The notes: a model not told the origin generated them from the sequence alone. Shown: positions 18,394-27,547, numbered from the stretch's first letter. The stretch is DNA of 64,000 nucleotides from JAFGSI01 sp041287425 (GCA_041287425.1 JBEULG010000012.1:24111-88110); one strand, 5' to 3'. Made by a program: numbers and translations.

Positions 18394-19893
18394 TCAGAGG
18401 CCGTAGATTTCACTGTATTTGCGGCGCAGGTAACGCATGTAGGGCGCCGGATCGATCTTCGAGCCCGTCACACGCTGGATGAGTTCCTGCGGCATAAACT
18501 TGCGCCCGTGGCGGTGGATGTGCTCGCGCAGCCAGCCAAGCAGAGCCTCGAATTTTCCAGCCCGAATCTGATCGTCCAGGTCGGGAAGGTCGGCCTGGAT
18601 TTTCTCCCACAGTTGGACCGAGATGAGGTTGCCCAGGGCGTAGGTCGAGAAGTAGCCAAACAGACCCCACGACCAGTGAATGTCTTGCAAGACACCGCGG
18701 GCGTCGTCGGGCGGGATGATGCCCAAATATTCGTGCATCTTGGCGTTCCAGTAAGCCGGCAGGTCGCGCACCGGCAGCCGCCCCTCGAGGAGGGCAATTT
18801 CGATTTCCAGGCGCAGCATGATGTGCAGGTTGTACGTGGCCTCATCGGCCTCGACGCGAATGTAGGAGGGTTGGACTTTGTTGATGCCCTGATAGAAACG
18901 TCCGAGGGGCAATTCACGCAGTTGTGGGAAGTATGCCTGCAAACGCGGGTAGAAATGTTCCCAGAAAGGCAGCGAACGCCCGACCAGGTTTTCCCACATG
19001 CGGCTCTGCGACTCGTGTACGGCCAGCGAGGCGCCGCCCAGCAGGTTGGTGCGGGCCAGGGCCGGATCGGCGCCCTGGTCATAGAGGGCGTGTCCGCACT
19101 CGTGCATGGTGCCGAAGAGCATCGTATTGAGGAAATTCGGATCCACCCGCGTCGTGATGCGCACATCGAAGAGGCCGGGGCCGCCCGTGAAAGGATGAGC
19201 GGACCTGTCTTGCCGGCCGCGGTTCCAATCGTAGCCGAACTTGGTGATCACTTCCACGCCGAAGTCCCATTGTTTTTTCTCGTCGAACGGCTGATGCAGA
19301 AACGAGTCGTCCACCTGAGGGCGCTCGGCGAGGGCGCGAATCAATTCGACCTGCTGCGGGCGCAGGGCCTCGAAGATGGCCTTGACCTCGGCAGTCTTCA
19401 TCCCCGGCTCGAAATTGTCCAGGAGAATGTCATAAGGGTGATCGGCCGGCGGGAAAAAACCCACGAAGCGGTGGGTCAGTTCCATGATTCTTTCCAGGTG
19501 GGGGCGGAAATGTTCGAAATGCGAGGTCTGACGCGCCTCGCTCCAGGCCTGATTGGCCAGGGCAAGCACTTGATTGCGCTCGACGATGAAGTCGGCGGGG
19601 ACGCGGGTCGCCCGCTCGTAGTCGCGGATGGCGAATTTGATCAGGCGGGCGTCATCCGAATCGGGGTCGAGGCTTTCCCCATAAGGTTGGAGCGCCTCGA
19701 GCAGTTTGCCCATTTCAGGAGAAGTGCCGAGTTGATGAGCGATTTTGCCCAGCGTGCCGCTCTGTTGACCGCGCTGCTCGGCTGCGCCGGGCGGCATATA
19801 AGTCTGCTGATCCCAACTCAGCAGAGAGGCTGCCCCTTCGATGTCGGCGATTTCGGCCAGAATTTCTTTCAGACGGGCAAGTTTTTTCTCCAT
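18394..19893 (-). CDS. Thermostable-type carboxypeptidase Taq (M32)
   Basis: 499 residues, the normal length of the M32 family. The zinc site is HECGH (His264, Glu265, His268 in GTMHECGHALYDQG), with a downstream ligand Glu in AVHESQSRMWEN; the M32-specific DPRF-like element appears as VRITTRVDPNF. It removes C-terminal residues from peptides, usually with broad specificity except Pro, in the cytoplasm. No signal peptide. The start ATG has AAGGAGA 5-8 nt upstream. It is monocistronic: the next gene leftward has its own promoter. Confidence 0.95.
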   Translation of the reverse strand: MEKKLARLKEILAEIADIEGAASLLSWDQQTYMPPGAAEQRGQQSGTLGKIAHQLGTSPEMGKLLEALQPYGESLDPDSDDARLIKFAIRDYERATRVPADFIVERNQVLALANQAWSEARQTSHFEHFRPHLERIMELTHRFVGFFPPADHPYDILLDNFEPGMKTAEVKAIFEALRPQQVELIRALAERPQVDDSFLHQPFDEKKQWDFGVEVITKFGYDWNRGRQDRSAHPFTGGPGLFDVRITTRVDPNFLNTMLFGTMHECGHALYDQGADPALARTNLLGGASLAVHESQSRMWENLVGRSLPFWEHFYPRLQAYFPQLRELPLGRFYQGINKVQPSYIRVEADEATYNLHIMLRLEIEIALLEGRLPVRDLPAYWNAKMHEYLGIIPPDDARGVLQDIHWSWGLFGYFSTYALGNLISVQLWEKIQADLPDLDDQIRAGKFEALLGWLREHIHRHGRKFMPQELIQRVTGSKIDPAPYMRYLRRKYSEIYGL

Positions 19894-20016
19894 GTTGTTC
19901 TCCTTAGCGTGCCGGGATGTTCGTCAACGGGCTTGATTGTATCTTAATCCGGCTCTCGCCGATAGGACAAAAAGCGCGCATTTGGGGGAGAGGGCCGACC
20001 TCCGCCCTCCGGCCAC

Positions 20017-21243
20017 TCATTCGTATCGCAGCGCCTCGACCGGCTCCAGGTTGGCGGCCCGGCTGGCCGGGTAGATGCCGAAGAACAGGCCGATGGCAGT
20101 CGAGAAGAGGGTCGCCAGCAGAATCGCATCCAGGCCGATGACCGGATTGAAGGGCGTGCCCGAACTGGCCGCAATGCGGCCGACGATGAAGGCGATCAGC
20201 CAGCCCAGACCGATGCCGATCAAGCCGCCAATCAGGCTCAGGAGCGAAGACTCGGTCAGGAACTGGATGAGGATATCGCGCTTGCGCGCCCCCAACGCTT
20301 TGCGCAGACCGATTTCGCGCGTCCGCTCGGTGACCGAGACCAGCATGATGTTCATGATGCCGATTCCGCCGACCAGCAGCGAAATGCCGGCAATGCCGCC
20401 CAGGAAGATGGTCAACACGCCGGTGACCGTCTTGGCGACGGCGATGAAATCCTGCTGGGAGAAGATGGTGAAATCATCGGCGCCGATGGGCGTGTTGTGA
20501 CGCTGGCGCAAGATTTGGGCGATCTCCTCGGTCGCCTGGGGAATGGATTGGGAATCCACCACCTGCACCAGAATCATGCCGACCGTCTCGCGGTTGCCGC
20601 GGTTGAGGACGCGCGTCCGGGCGGTTTCGATGGGCATGATGATGATGTTGTCCTCGCTGCCCATCATGCCGCCGCCCTTCGATTCCAGCACCCCGATGAT
20701 GCGGAACGGCTGGCCGTTGATGCGAATCGTCTCGCCAATCAGCCCGTCGCGGTGACCGAAGAGGCGGTCGGCGACATCCGGGCCGATGAGCGCCACCGAG
20801 GCGCGGCCGAGGCGGTCCTCCTCGGTGAAGAAACTGCCCTCGATCAGGGTGTAATTGCGCATGGTCAGGTAGGCGGGGGTCGAACCCAGCACCTGGGTGC
20901 GAATCTGATTGCCGGCCGCGGTGACCAGGGCGTCGCCTTGAATAGCGGGGGCAACCGCCTCGACCGACGGCGCCTGGAAGGGATCGGCGATGGCGGCCGC
21001 GTCGCTCATCGTCAACGGGCGCGGGTTGCGGACTTCCTCGCTGCCGCCCGAAATGACGAACAGCAAATTCGTGCCGATGCCGCTGATCGAGCCGGTGATG
21101 GTCGCTTCGGCGCCGCGGCCGACCGCCAGCATGGCGATCACTGCCCCGACCCCGATGACAATGCCCAGGATGGTCAGGCCGGAGCGCAATTTGTTGGCGT
21201 TGAGGCTTTCGAGCGCCTCGAGGATGGATTGGCTCAGGTTCAT
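20017..21243 (-). CDS. MacB-type ABC transporter permease (FtsX/MacB-PCD)
   Basis: 408 residues. One N-terminal transmembrane helix (about 18-42, NKLRSGLTILGIVIGVGAVIAM), a large extracytoplasmic MacB-PCD domain (about 45-280), then three transmembrane helices (about 285-395) separated by ERTREIGLRKALGARKRDI, the cytoplasmic coupling element typical of FtsX-type permeases. It works with the ATPase and the adaptor encoded just upstream. Its start overlaps the ATPase stop by 4 nt (ATGA). Likely role: mechanotransmission-driven export of peptides, antibiotics or lipoprotein-like substrates; the actual substrate is not evident. Confidence 0.93.
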   Translation of the reverse strand: MNLSQSILEALESLNANKLRSGLTILGIVIGVGAVIAMLAVGRGAEATITGSISGIGTNLLFVISGGSEEVRNPRPLTMSDAAAIADPFQAPSVEAVAPAIQGDALVTAAGNQIRTQVLGSTPAYLTMRNYTLIEGSFFTEEDRLGRASVALIGPDVADRLFGHRDGLIGETIRINGQPFRIIGVLESKGGGMMGSEDNIIIMPIETARTRVLNRGNRETVGMILVQVVDSQSIPQATEEIAQILRQRHNTPIGADDFTIFSQQDFIAVAKTVTGVLTIFLGGIAGISLLVGGIGIMNIMLVSVTERTREIGLRKALGARKRDILIQFLTESSLLSLIGGLIGIGLGWLIAFIVGRIAASSGTPFNPVIGLDAILLATLFSTAIGLFFGIYPASRAANLEPVEALRYE

Positions 21244-21935
21244 TTTGGGCCTCCCTCATCGCCGTTGACCAGCAAACCATCCCGCAGGCGGAGGATGCGC
21301 TGCGCCTGGCTGCCAATGTTGGGGTCGTGAGTCACAATAATCAGGGTCGTGCCGCGTTCGCGGTTGAGGGTCAGCAGCAAATTGATGATTTCCTGGCCGA
21401 CCTTCGAGTCCAGGTTGCCGGTCGGTTCGTCGGCCATGATGATGGCCGGGTCGTTGACCAGGGCGCGGGCGATGGCGACGCGCTGTTGCTGGCCGCCGGA
21501 GAGTTCGGTCGGGCGGTGATGGACACGGTCTGCCAATCCCACGGCTTCGAGCGCCTGAAGGGCGCGCGCCCGGCGGTCTTCGCGCCGCCCGGCATAACGC
21601 AGGGGGAGTTCGACGTTGCCGAGGGCGGTCGTGCGCGCCAGCAAATTGAACGATTGAAAGACGAAGCCCACCTTGCGGTTGCGGATTCCGGCCAGTTGAT
21701 CATCGTTGAGCGACTCGACCTTTTCACCGTCCAAAATGTACGTGCCAGCAGTGGGCCGGTCGAGGCAGCCCAGGATGTTCATCAGCGTGGACTTGCCCGA
21801 GCCGGAAGGTCCCATGATGGCCACCACCTCGCCGCGCCGAATCTTGAACGAGACGCCGGCCAGGGCGTTCACTTGCACGCTGCCCATCTGGTACACTTTG
21901 GTCAGGCCTTCGGCCTCGATCACATAATCTGTCAT
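21240..21935 (-). CDS. ABC transporter ATP-binding protein (MacB/LolD type)
   Basis: 231 residues. Walker A GPSGSGKST, Q-loop in FVFQSFNLL, signature LSGGQQQR, Walker B IIMADEPTGNLD and the switch His in IVTHD are all intact. The 'DEPTGNLDS' form is typical of the MacB/LolD/FtsE group. The ATG at 21935 was preferred to the GTG at 21944 because AGGTGA precedes it by 5 nt and MTDYVIEAEGLTKVY is the usual N-terminus. It lies 5 nt after the adaptor gene and overlaps the permease by 4 nt, so all three are one operon. Confidence 0.95.
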   Translation of the reverse strand: MTDYVIEAEGLTKVYQMGSVQVNALAGVSFKIRRGEVVAIMGPSGSGKSTLMNILGCLDRPTAGTYILDGEKVESLNDDQLAGIRNRKVGFVFQSFNLLARTTALGNVELPLRYAGRREDRRARALQALEAVGLADRVHHRPTELSGGQQQRVAIARALVNDPAIIMADEPTGNLDSKVGQEIINLLLTLNRERGTTLIIVTHDPNIGSQAQRILRLRDGLLVNGDEGGPK

Positions 21936-21940
21936 AAAGA

Positions 21941-23149
21941 TCACCTGTTCATGAAGGGCGGGCCGTTCTGACCGAACTCGGCCGGCGGGTTGAGGATGAG
22001 GGTATCACCAGCCTGCAAGTCGCCAGCGACCACCTCGCTCATCAAATCCGACGAGGCGCCGAGCGTGATCGCCACCCGTTCGATTCCGTCCGGGCGGATG
22101 ACATAGACCACCCGCTGCCCCTCGACCAGGCGCACCGCCCGGTTCGGCACCAGGAGGACATCCTCCAATTGCCGGACGGTGATGGTGACGGCGGCGGTCA
22201 TGCCGGGCCGGATGCGGGCGTCGGGGTCAGTCAGTTCGACGGTGACGGCAAAGTTGACCGTCCCGGCCGCGACCGTCCCCGCCCGGGCGACCTGAGTCAC
22301 CCGGCCATGATATTCCTGCCCAACGGCAGCATCCAGGGTGACGACCACCGCCTGGCCGACCTCGACCGAATTGATGTCCACCTCGGAGAGTTGAACATCA
22401 ATCAGCAGGCGGGAAAGGTCGTCAATGCGGAAGGCCGCCAGTCCGGGGCTGACCAGATCGCCGGGCATCGGGATGACATTGGTGACCGTGCCGGCAAAAG
22501 GAGCCGTAATCTGGCCGGCGCGCAGGGCTGCCTCGGCGGCGCGGACGCGGGCCTCGGCGGCGGCGATGTCATCCGGGTCGGGGCCGTTGCGCAGGCGTTC
22601 GTACTCGCGCTCGGCATCCGCCAGGCGCGCCTCGGCCAGGGCAAGATTGGCGCGCGCCTGCAAAAGCGGGCGGGCGGTCGAATTCTCGCCGTAGGTCGAG
22701 ACCAGGATATCGTAACGGGTCTGGGCCGCGTCGCGGGCATCCAGGGCCTGATAATAGGCCAGTTCGGCCTGGGCGGCCGCCGTCCCCGAAATCTGCAAAC
22801 TCTCCAGAGCGCGCTGGGCGCTGACCAGATCAGCCTGCGCCAGGATGAGATTCTGCGGCAGGGTGGCCGGGTCGAGGGTCGCCAGCACCTGACCGGCCTC
22901 GACCTGGTCGCCGGGCCGGACCAGCACCTCCAGCACCGTCCCACTCGTCTGCCAGACCAGATTGGCCGTCTGATTGGCGCGCACCGTGCCGGTCGCACCG
23001 ATGGTCGCCGTCAGCGTGCCGCGTTCCACGACGACCGTCTGATACTCGCTGTTCTGGCTCATCGCCCGCATGTTGCGGACGGCTACCCAGCCGATGACAA
23101 CGACGATCAGGACGACCGCCAGAATGATCCAAGGGCGATATTTTTTCAT
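21941..23149 (-). CDS. Efflux transporter periplasmic adaptor (HlyD/MacA family)
   Basis: 402 residues. N-terminal signal anchor (about 6-25), first half of the lipoyl (barrel-sandwich) domain with VRPGDQVEAGQVLATLD, an alpha-helical hairpin rich in Ala/Arg/Glu (about 95-205), the second lipoyl half with ITAPFAGTVTNVIPMPGDLV, then beta-barrel and membrane-proximal domains ending GDTLILNPP. This is the standard MacA/RND-adaptor order. First gene of the operon, with AAGGAGGT 8-10 nt before its ATG. In an organism that may lack a typical outer membrane, it probably forms an extracytoplasmic funnel for the MacB-like permease. Confidence 0.93.
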   Translation of the reverse strand: MKKYRPWIILAVVLIVVVIGWVAVRNMRAMSQNSEYQTVVVERGTLTATIGATGTVRANQTANLVWQTSGTVLEVLVRPGDQVEAGQVLATLDPATLPQNLILAQADLVSAQRALESLQISGTAAAQAELAYYQALDARDAAQTRYDILVSTYGENSTARPLLQARANLALAEARLADAEREYERLRNGPDPDDIAAAEARVRAAEAALRAGQITAPFAGTVTNVIPMPGDLVSPGLAAFRIDDLSRLLIDVQLSEVDINSVEVGQAVVVTLDAAVGQEYHGRVTQVARAGTVAAGTVNFAVTVELTDPDARIRPGMTAAVTITVRQLEDVLLVPNRAVRLVEGQRVVYVIRPDGIERVAITLGASSDLMSEVVAGDLQAGDTLILNPPAEFGQNGPPFMNR

Positions 23150-23318
23150 GTAAAAGGTACCTCCTTGAAAACCGTCTGATTGTACTTGCCTTTCTTCCCA
23201 AAAGGGAGGAGTGGGGCAAGGCTTCTAACAGAGTTCTAATGGCAGCCGGCCATCCTCCTTGCCGACAGGCCTGGCCGCGGCAATGGACGCCAAAAGAAAA
23301 ACGATTTTCAGGCTGAAT

Positions 23319-24338
23319 TTATTCGGTCGCGCCCGGCTCAATCGCCCCTCTTTGCTCCTGGCGAAGGTTGCCAGGGCGGCCGTGTTGTTCCAAGCAGCGC
23401 GCCTGGCGCTTCAACGCCCCGCGCACGATGAGATCGACAAAACCGGCGTGGCCGGCCGGATCGAGGTTCAGGATGCTGTCGGCCGTGCCGGGCGTTTCGG
23501 GCGGATAGAAGATGCCGCAATTGGGATTGATTTCCAGCAGGAACAACTCGCCGGCGGCATTCATGCGAAAGTCGCAGCGGCCATAGCCGGAGCCGCGCAT
23601 GCCGACGAACATGCGCCGCGTCATCTCGCGGACCAGGGCAGCCAGTTCGGAATCGGCCAGCGGAACGCACTGCATGTTCCGGAACGTCTCCCACTTCAGC
23701 CTCTCGTGTTTGAACGACTCGCCGGGCGGAAAGAGAAACTCGACCGGCGGATAAACAATCGGCTCGGCGGGCGCGTCGGGATTCTCGACCGCCAGGGCCG
23801 AAAACTCACGGCCGGCAATGAATTCTTCGATCAGCGCCCCGCCATAGGCCGACATCACCCGCCGCACCTGGGCCTCCAGGCTCTCGAAATTTTCCACCCG
23901 CGACTCAGGCAACAGGCCGACGCTGGCATAACTATTGGGATGTTTGACCAGCAAGGGGTAACGCAGGCCAGCCACCGCCTGCCGCAGGTCAACATGATTC
24001 CACAAAAATACGCCGGCGGGGGTGCCAATTCCCTGCTGACGGCAAACAAGTTTCATCGCCTCGCGGGTCGGCTCGTAGAAGGAGGAATCGGCCCCCGTAA
24101 AGGGCAAGTTGAGCGCCTCGAGGGCCTGGATGACCTCCACGCCCGGCACACTCGGTTCATAACGCGAGCCTTCGCACAGATTCAACACCACGCCGAACTC
24201 GCGCCCGGCCAGGTCATACACCGCCTGGACGGCCGTTGTCTTAGAGACGGGAATCCACTCCCACTCATATCCATTCAGGTAAACTTCGGGCAGGAAAGGG
24301 TAATCCGGATCGGGGTCTTCGAGGATATAAATCTTCAC
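23319..24338 (-). CDS. ATP-grasp ligase, D-alanine-D-alanine ligase-like
   Basis: About 339 residues. The ATP-grasp core is recognisable from YPLLVKHPNSYASVG (nucleotide-binding Lys and glycine-rich loop), ALIEEFIAGREFSALAV, and the Mg-binding end FRMNAAGELFLLEINPNCG, where Asp/Glu/Asn ligands are kept. It resembles D-Ala-D-Ala ligases but is not in a murein cluster, so it may join other amino or carboxylic acids. The C-terminal 25 residues are Gln/Arg-rich and unlike the family. A GTG start at 24338 is chosen because GGATGG precedes it and the upstream in-frame ATG at 24371 lies within the TATAAT box; the start is therefore tentative. Confidence 0.75.
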   Translation of the reverse strand: MKIYILEDPDPDYPFLPEVYLNGYEWEWIPVSKTTAVQAVYDLAGREFGVVLNLCEGSRYEPSVPGVEVIQALEALNLPFTGADSSFYEPTREAMKLVCRQQGIGTPAGVFLWNHVDLRQAVAGLRYPLLVKHPNSYASVGLLPESRVENFESLEAQVRRVMSAYGGALIEEFIAGREFSALAVENPDAPAEPIVYPPVEFLFPPGESFKHERLKWETFRNMQCVPLADSELAALVREMTRRMFVGMRGSGYGRCDFRMNAAGELFLLEINPNCGIFYPPETPGTADSILNLDPAGHAGFVDLIVRGALKRQARCLEQHGRPGNLRQEQRGAIEPGATE

Positions 24339-24369
24339 GTTCCATCCGATTTGGCTTAGAATGATACGC

Positions 24370-24377
24370 ATTATACC
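24370..24377. promoter_or_regulatory. Shared divergent -10 region of the ATP-grasp and epimerase genes
   Basis: ATTATACC reads TATAAT on the minus strand (24375 to 24370), 31 nt before the proposed GTG start, and TATACC on the plus strand (24372-24377), 30 nt before the ATG of the epimerase. The core CATTATAC is the same as in the divergent promoter at 7332-7339. No good -35 was found on either strand. Confidence 0.45.
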
Positions 24378-24406
24378 GATGACTGTGCCATTTTCGGGAG
24401 AATTTC

Positions 24407-25393
24407 ATGACCGCCAACAAACGCGTCTGCATCATCGGCGGGACCGGCTTCCTGGGCTATCACACCGCCCAGGAATTCCTGGCCGCCGGCTGGGAGGTGA
24501 CCGTCGTCGGCCTGCCGCCCGCGCCGCCCGCCGGTTTGTTCTCTGCCTCTGTCCGCCTGGTCATCCAAGACATTCACCGGCTGGCCGATTCCGACCTGGC
24601 TTCTCTCCTGGCCGGGCAGGATGGGCTCGTCTTTGCCGCCGGGTTGGATGACCGCCTCACGCCGCCCAGGCCGGCCTATCCCAAATTCCACGCCGCCAAC
24701 GTCGCCAGCCTGGAACGTCTGATTCGGCTGGCCAAAGAGGCGGGCGTCAGGCGGCTGGTCGTGCTGGGGTCGTACTTTACCTATTTCGACCGTCTCTGGC
24801 CGGCGCTGAAACTGGCCGAGCGGCATCCTTACATCCGCAGCCGGCTAGAACAAGCGCGGCTGGTCACCTCGGCGGAGGGCATCGAGGGCATCGTCCTGGA
24901 ACTGCCCTACATCTTCGGTGCGCTGCCTCTAGCGGGCTGGAAACCGCTCTGGGCGCCGCTCATCCAATATCTGCGCTCGTCCCACACGCTGTTCTACATG
25001 AAAGGCGGCACGGCCTGCATCTCGGCGCTGACCGTCGGCCGTGCCGTCCTGGCCGCCATGGAACGCGGTCAGGCCGGCCTGTGCTACCCCATCGGCCAGG
25101 AAAATCTGACCTGGGAGCAAATGCTCACCCGCCTGGCCGCCGCCGAGGGACGGCGGGTGCGCGTCCTGCCCCTCCCCGGCTGGCTGATTCATCTCGCCAT
25201 GCGAATCATCGCCGTCGTTCATGCCCTGCAAGGCAAAGAGGGCGGGTTGAACCTGGCTCACTTTGCCTCTTTGCAAACCGCCCATACCTTTCTCGACCCC
25301 GAACCGTCCCGTCAGGCGCTCGGCTATACCTTTGGCGATTTGGACGAGGCCTTTCGCCAAACCCTGGCAGCCTGCCGCTCCGCCGCCTCGTAA
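24407..25393 (+). CDS. NAD-dependent epimerase/dehydratase family protein (extended SDR)
   Basis: 328 residues. N-terminal Rossmann motif GGTGFLGYHTA (11-21), an NVASLERLI-type helix and RLVVLGSYFTYF in the position of the catalytic Ser/Thr strand. The usual YxxxK pair is not clearly in place (LKLAERHPYIRSRLEQ occupies that region), so it may be an atypical SDR acting as reductase, isomerase or NAD(P)-binding regulator. The C-terminal part (GVYPIGQ-like 'LCYPIGQENLTW') is as in nucleoside-sugar epimerases. CGGGAG lies 6 nt before the ATG. Divergent from the ATP-grasp gene. Confidence 0.75.
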   Translation: MTANKRVCIIGGTGFLGYHTAQEFLAAGWEVTVVGLPPAPPAGLFSASVRLVIQDIHRLADSDLASLLAGQDGLVFAAGLDDRLTPPRPAYPKFHAANVASLERLIRLAKEAGVRRLVVLGSYFTYFDRLWPALKLAERHPYIRSRLEQARLVTSAEGIEGIVLELPYIFGALPLAGWKPLWAPLIQYLRSSHTLFYMKGGTACISALTVGRAVLAAMERGQAGLCYPIGQENLTWEQMLTRLAAAEGRRVRVLPLPGWLIHLAMRIIAVVHALQGKEGGLNLAHFASLQTAHTFLDPEPSRQALGYTFGDLDEAFRQTLAACRSAAS

Positions 25394-25443
25394 TCTTTCG
25401 GTATCTTTATCGTTTGATCTGCATCTAAACTGGAGAATTGAGC

Positions 25444-26259
25444 ATGTTCATCGAACGGTTTGCCTCCCTCGATCCGGTCCTGCAAGCCTTGTTAGGGACT
25501 CTGTTCACCTGGGGCTTGACGGCCCTGGGCGCGGCGATGGTCTTCTTCTTCAAAAGCATCCAGCGCAAAGTGCTGGACAGCATGCTCGGATTTGCCGCCG
25601 GGGTGATGATTGCGGCCAGTTTCTGGTCGCTGCTGGCTCCGGCCATCGAGATGGCCTCGACGACCGGCGTTCCCGGCTGGCTGCCGGCCGTCGTCGGTTT
25701 CCTGCTCGGCGGGCTGTTCCTGTGGGGAGTGGACAAAATCCTGCCGCACCTGCACATCGGCCTGCCAACCGAAGACGCCGAGGGCATCAAAACCTCCTGG
25801 CAGCGCAGCGTTCTGCTGGTGCTGGCCATCACCCTGCACAACTTCCCGGAGGGGTTGGCGGTAGGAGTCGCTTTCGGGGCAGTGGCGGCAGGCATCCCGT
25901 CGGCGGCGCTGGCGGGGGCAGTGGCGCTGGCGCTCGGCATCGGCTTGCAGAACTTCCCCGAAGGGGCGGCGGTTTCCATTCCGCTGCGACGGGAGGGATT
26001 CAGCCGCCTGAAGAGTTTCCTCTACGGGCAGGCATCCGGCCTCGTTGAACCCATCGCCGGCGTGCTGGGCGCGGCGGCGGTGCTGTGGATGCGCCCCATC
26101 CTGCCCTATGCGCTGGCCTTCGCCGCCGGCGCGATGATTTACGTGGTTGTGGAAGAACTCATCCCCGAGTCGCAATCGGGCAAAGACACGCACTTCTCAA
26201 CCTTCGGCGCGATGCTCGGCTTTGCCGTCATGATGCTGCTGGACGTCGCCCTGGGTTGA
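25444..26259 (+). CDS. ZIP-family metal transporter (GufA/ZupT type)
   Basis: 271 residues, about eight transmembrane helices. The metal-binding signatures of the ZIP family are present on helices IV and V: HNFPEGLAVGVAFG and NFPEGAAVSIPLRREG, followed by GQASGLVEPIAG and the terminal VVEELIPESQ. These proteins move zinc or related divalent cations into the cytoplasm. The ATG at 25444 was chosen over the TTG at 25438 because GGAG lies 8 nt before it. No regulator is next to it. Confidence 0.92.
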   Translation: MFIERFASLDPVLQALLGTLFTWGLTALGAAMVFFFKSIQRKVLDSMLGFAAGVMIAASFWSLLAPAIEMASTTGVPGWLPAVVGFLLGGLFLWGVDKILPHLHIGLPTEDAEGIKTSWQRSVLLVLAITLHNFPEGLAVGVAFGAVAAGIPSAALAGAVALALGIGLQNFPEGAAVSIPLRREGFSRLKSFLYGQASGLVEPIAGVLGAAAVLWMRPILPYALAFAAGAMIYVVVEELIPESQSGKDTHFSTFGAMLGFAVMMLLDVALG

Positions 26260-26289
26260 TTGACCCCCATCTAGAGAGGAGAGTTTTTT

Positions 26290-27273
26290 ATGGAAATGCA
26301 ATATCGTCATTTGGGCCGCACCGGCCTCAAGGTGAGTGTTTTATCGCTTGGCTCATGGGTCACCTTCAGCCACCAGGTCGGGCTGGATGCGGCGGTCGAA
26401 ACCATGGCTGCCGCCTACGACGCCGGCGTCAACTTCTTCGATAACGCCGAGGTCTATGCCGGCGGCAAGGCCGAGGAAATCATGGGCGCAGCCCTGAAGA
26501 AACTCGGCTGGCGGCGTGGCAGTTACCTGGTCTCGACCAAGTTCTTCTGGGGACTGCACGACGGCGTCAACGAACGCAACACCCTCAACCGCAAACGGCT
26601 GATGGAAGCCATTGACGGCTCGCTGCGCCGCTTCGGCCTGGACTACGTGGATATTGTCTATGCGCATCGCGCGGACCCGGAGACCCCCATCGAGGAGACC
26701 GTCCGAGCGATGAACGACATCATCGGACAGGGCAAAGCCCTCTATTGGGGCACCTCCGAATGGAGCGCCGACGAAATCCGCGCCGCCTGGCACATCGCCG
26801 ACCGCTATGGCTGGCACAAGCCGGTCGTCGAGCAGCCGCAGTACAACCTGCTGCACCGCGAACGCGTCGAGAAAGAATACGCCCGTCTCTACGCCGACCT
26901 CGGGCTGGGGCTGACCACCTGGAGTCCGCTGGCCTCCGGCCTGTTGACCGGCAAATACAACGACGGCATCCCGGCCGACAGCCGCGGCGCCCTGAAGGGC
27001 TACGAGTGGCTGCGCGGCCATCTGACCGACCAAGAAAAACTGGCCATCGTCAGGAAACTCCAGCCGCTGGCCGATGAATTGGGCTGCACCCTGGCGCAGT
27101 TCGCCATCGCCTGGGCGGCGAAAAATCCCAACGTCAGCACCGTCATCACCGGCGCCAGCCGCCTCTCACAGGTGCGGGAAAACCTGCAGGCCCTCGACAT
27201 CTTGCCCAAACTTACGCCCGAAATCATGGCCCGCGTGGATGAAATTACCGGCAAAAAGACAGACGAAGAATAA
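26290..27273 (+). CDS. Aldo/keto reductase, K+ channel beta-subunit-like
   Basis: 327 residues of the AKR TIM barrel. The catalytic tetrad is visible: Asp in FFDNAEVY with its Tyr, Lys in LVSTKFFWG, and His in DIVYAHRAD. The sequence YRHLGRTGLKVS, NPNVSTVITGAS and LTTWSPLASGLLTGKY match the KCAB/YghZ/AKR14-type group. NADPH-dependent aldehyde or ketone reduction is expected. GAGAGGAG precedes the ATG. It is followed by a strong intrinsic terminator. Confidence 0.92.
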   Translation: MEMQYRHLGRTGLKVSVLSLGSWVTFSHQVGLDAAVETMAAAYDAGVNFFDNAEVYAGGKAEEIMGAALKKLGWRRGSYLVSTKFFWGLHDGVNERNTLNRKRLMEAIDGSLRRFGLDYVDIVYAHRADPETPIEETVRAMNDIIGQGKALYWGTSEWSADEIRAAWHIADRYGWHKPVVEQPQYNLLHRERVEKEYARLYADLGLGLTTWSPLASGLLTGKYNDGIPADSRGALKGYEWLRGHLTDQEKLAIVRKLQPLADELGCTLAQFAIAWAAKNPNVSTVITGASRLSQVRENLQALDILPKLTPEIMARVDEITGKKTDEE

Positions 27274-27298
27274 ATTTAAGCAGAACGATGCTTTTCTC

Positions 27299-27409
27299 AC
27301 CGCCAAGTCGCCAAGATGCCGTTTCTTAGCGAGTTCGCCAAGCATTCTTGGCGTCTTTTTTTATGTCTGGGCGTTCTCGGCGCCTGGGCGGTTGATTTTG
27401 CGTAAGTCC
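27299..27409. repeat. Dispersed CGCCAAG/TTGCGTAAGTCC repeat, right end intact
   Basis: Begins ACCGCCAAG, ends TGCGTAAGTCC (27399-27409), and shares this order, the GCGA(A/G)(T/C)T(C) and GGCGCC(C)TGGGCGGT-type blocks with the MITE-like element at 54424-54564. No left AGGAC..TACGCA end is recognisable; it may have been lost, or replaced by the end of the aldo/keto reductase gene. Confidence 0.55.
27336..27362 (+). terminator. Intrinsic terminator after the aldo/keto reductase
   Basis: CGCCAAG (27336-27342) pairs with CTTGGCG (27347-27353) over CATT, followed by TCTTTTTTT. It lies inside the dispersed repeat, so the repeat seems to supply the terminator. Confidence 0.8.
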
Positions 27410-27506
27410 CGAATCGGCTGAGCCCCACGGCGGACGATCTGCTCGTTCGTCGCTTCGCTCAGGACAAGGCTCTGGGCAGGCGTTCCTCGCAACGAGACGG
27501 CAAGTG

Positions 27507-27547
27507 GATTTTGAGAAAGCCCTGTTCTTTCTTGCTTTCTCAAAATC
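27507..27547. repeat. 14-bp inverted repeat in a gene-free stretch
   Basis: GATTTTGAGAAAGC (27507-27520) and its exact complement GCTTTCTCAAAATC (27534-27547) flank 13 nt. The rest of the gene-free region 27410-27635 shows no coding potential that I can support. The hairpin could end transcription from either side, or be another small repeat. Confidence 0.7.
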
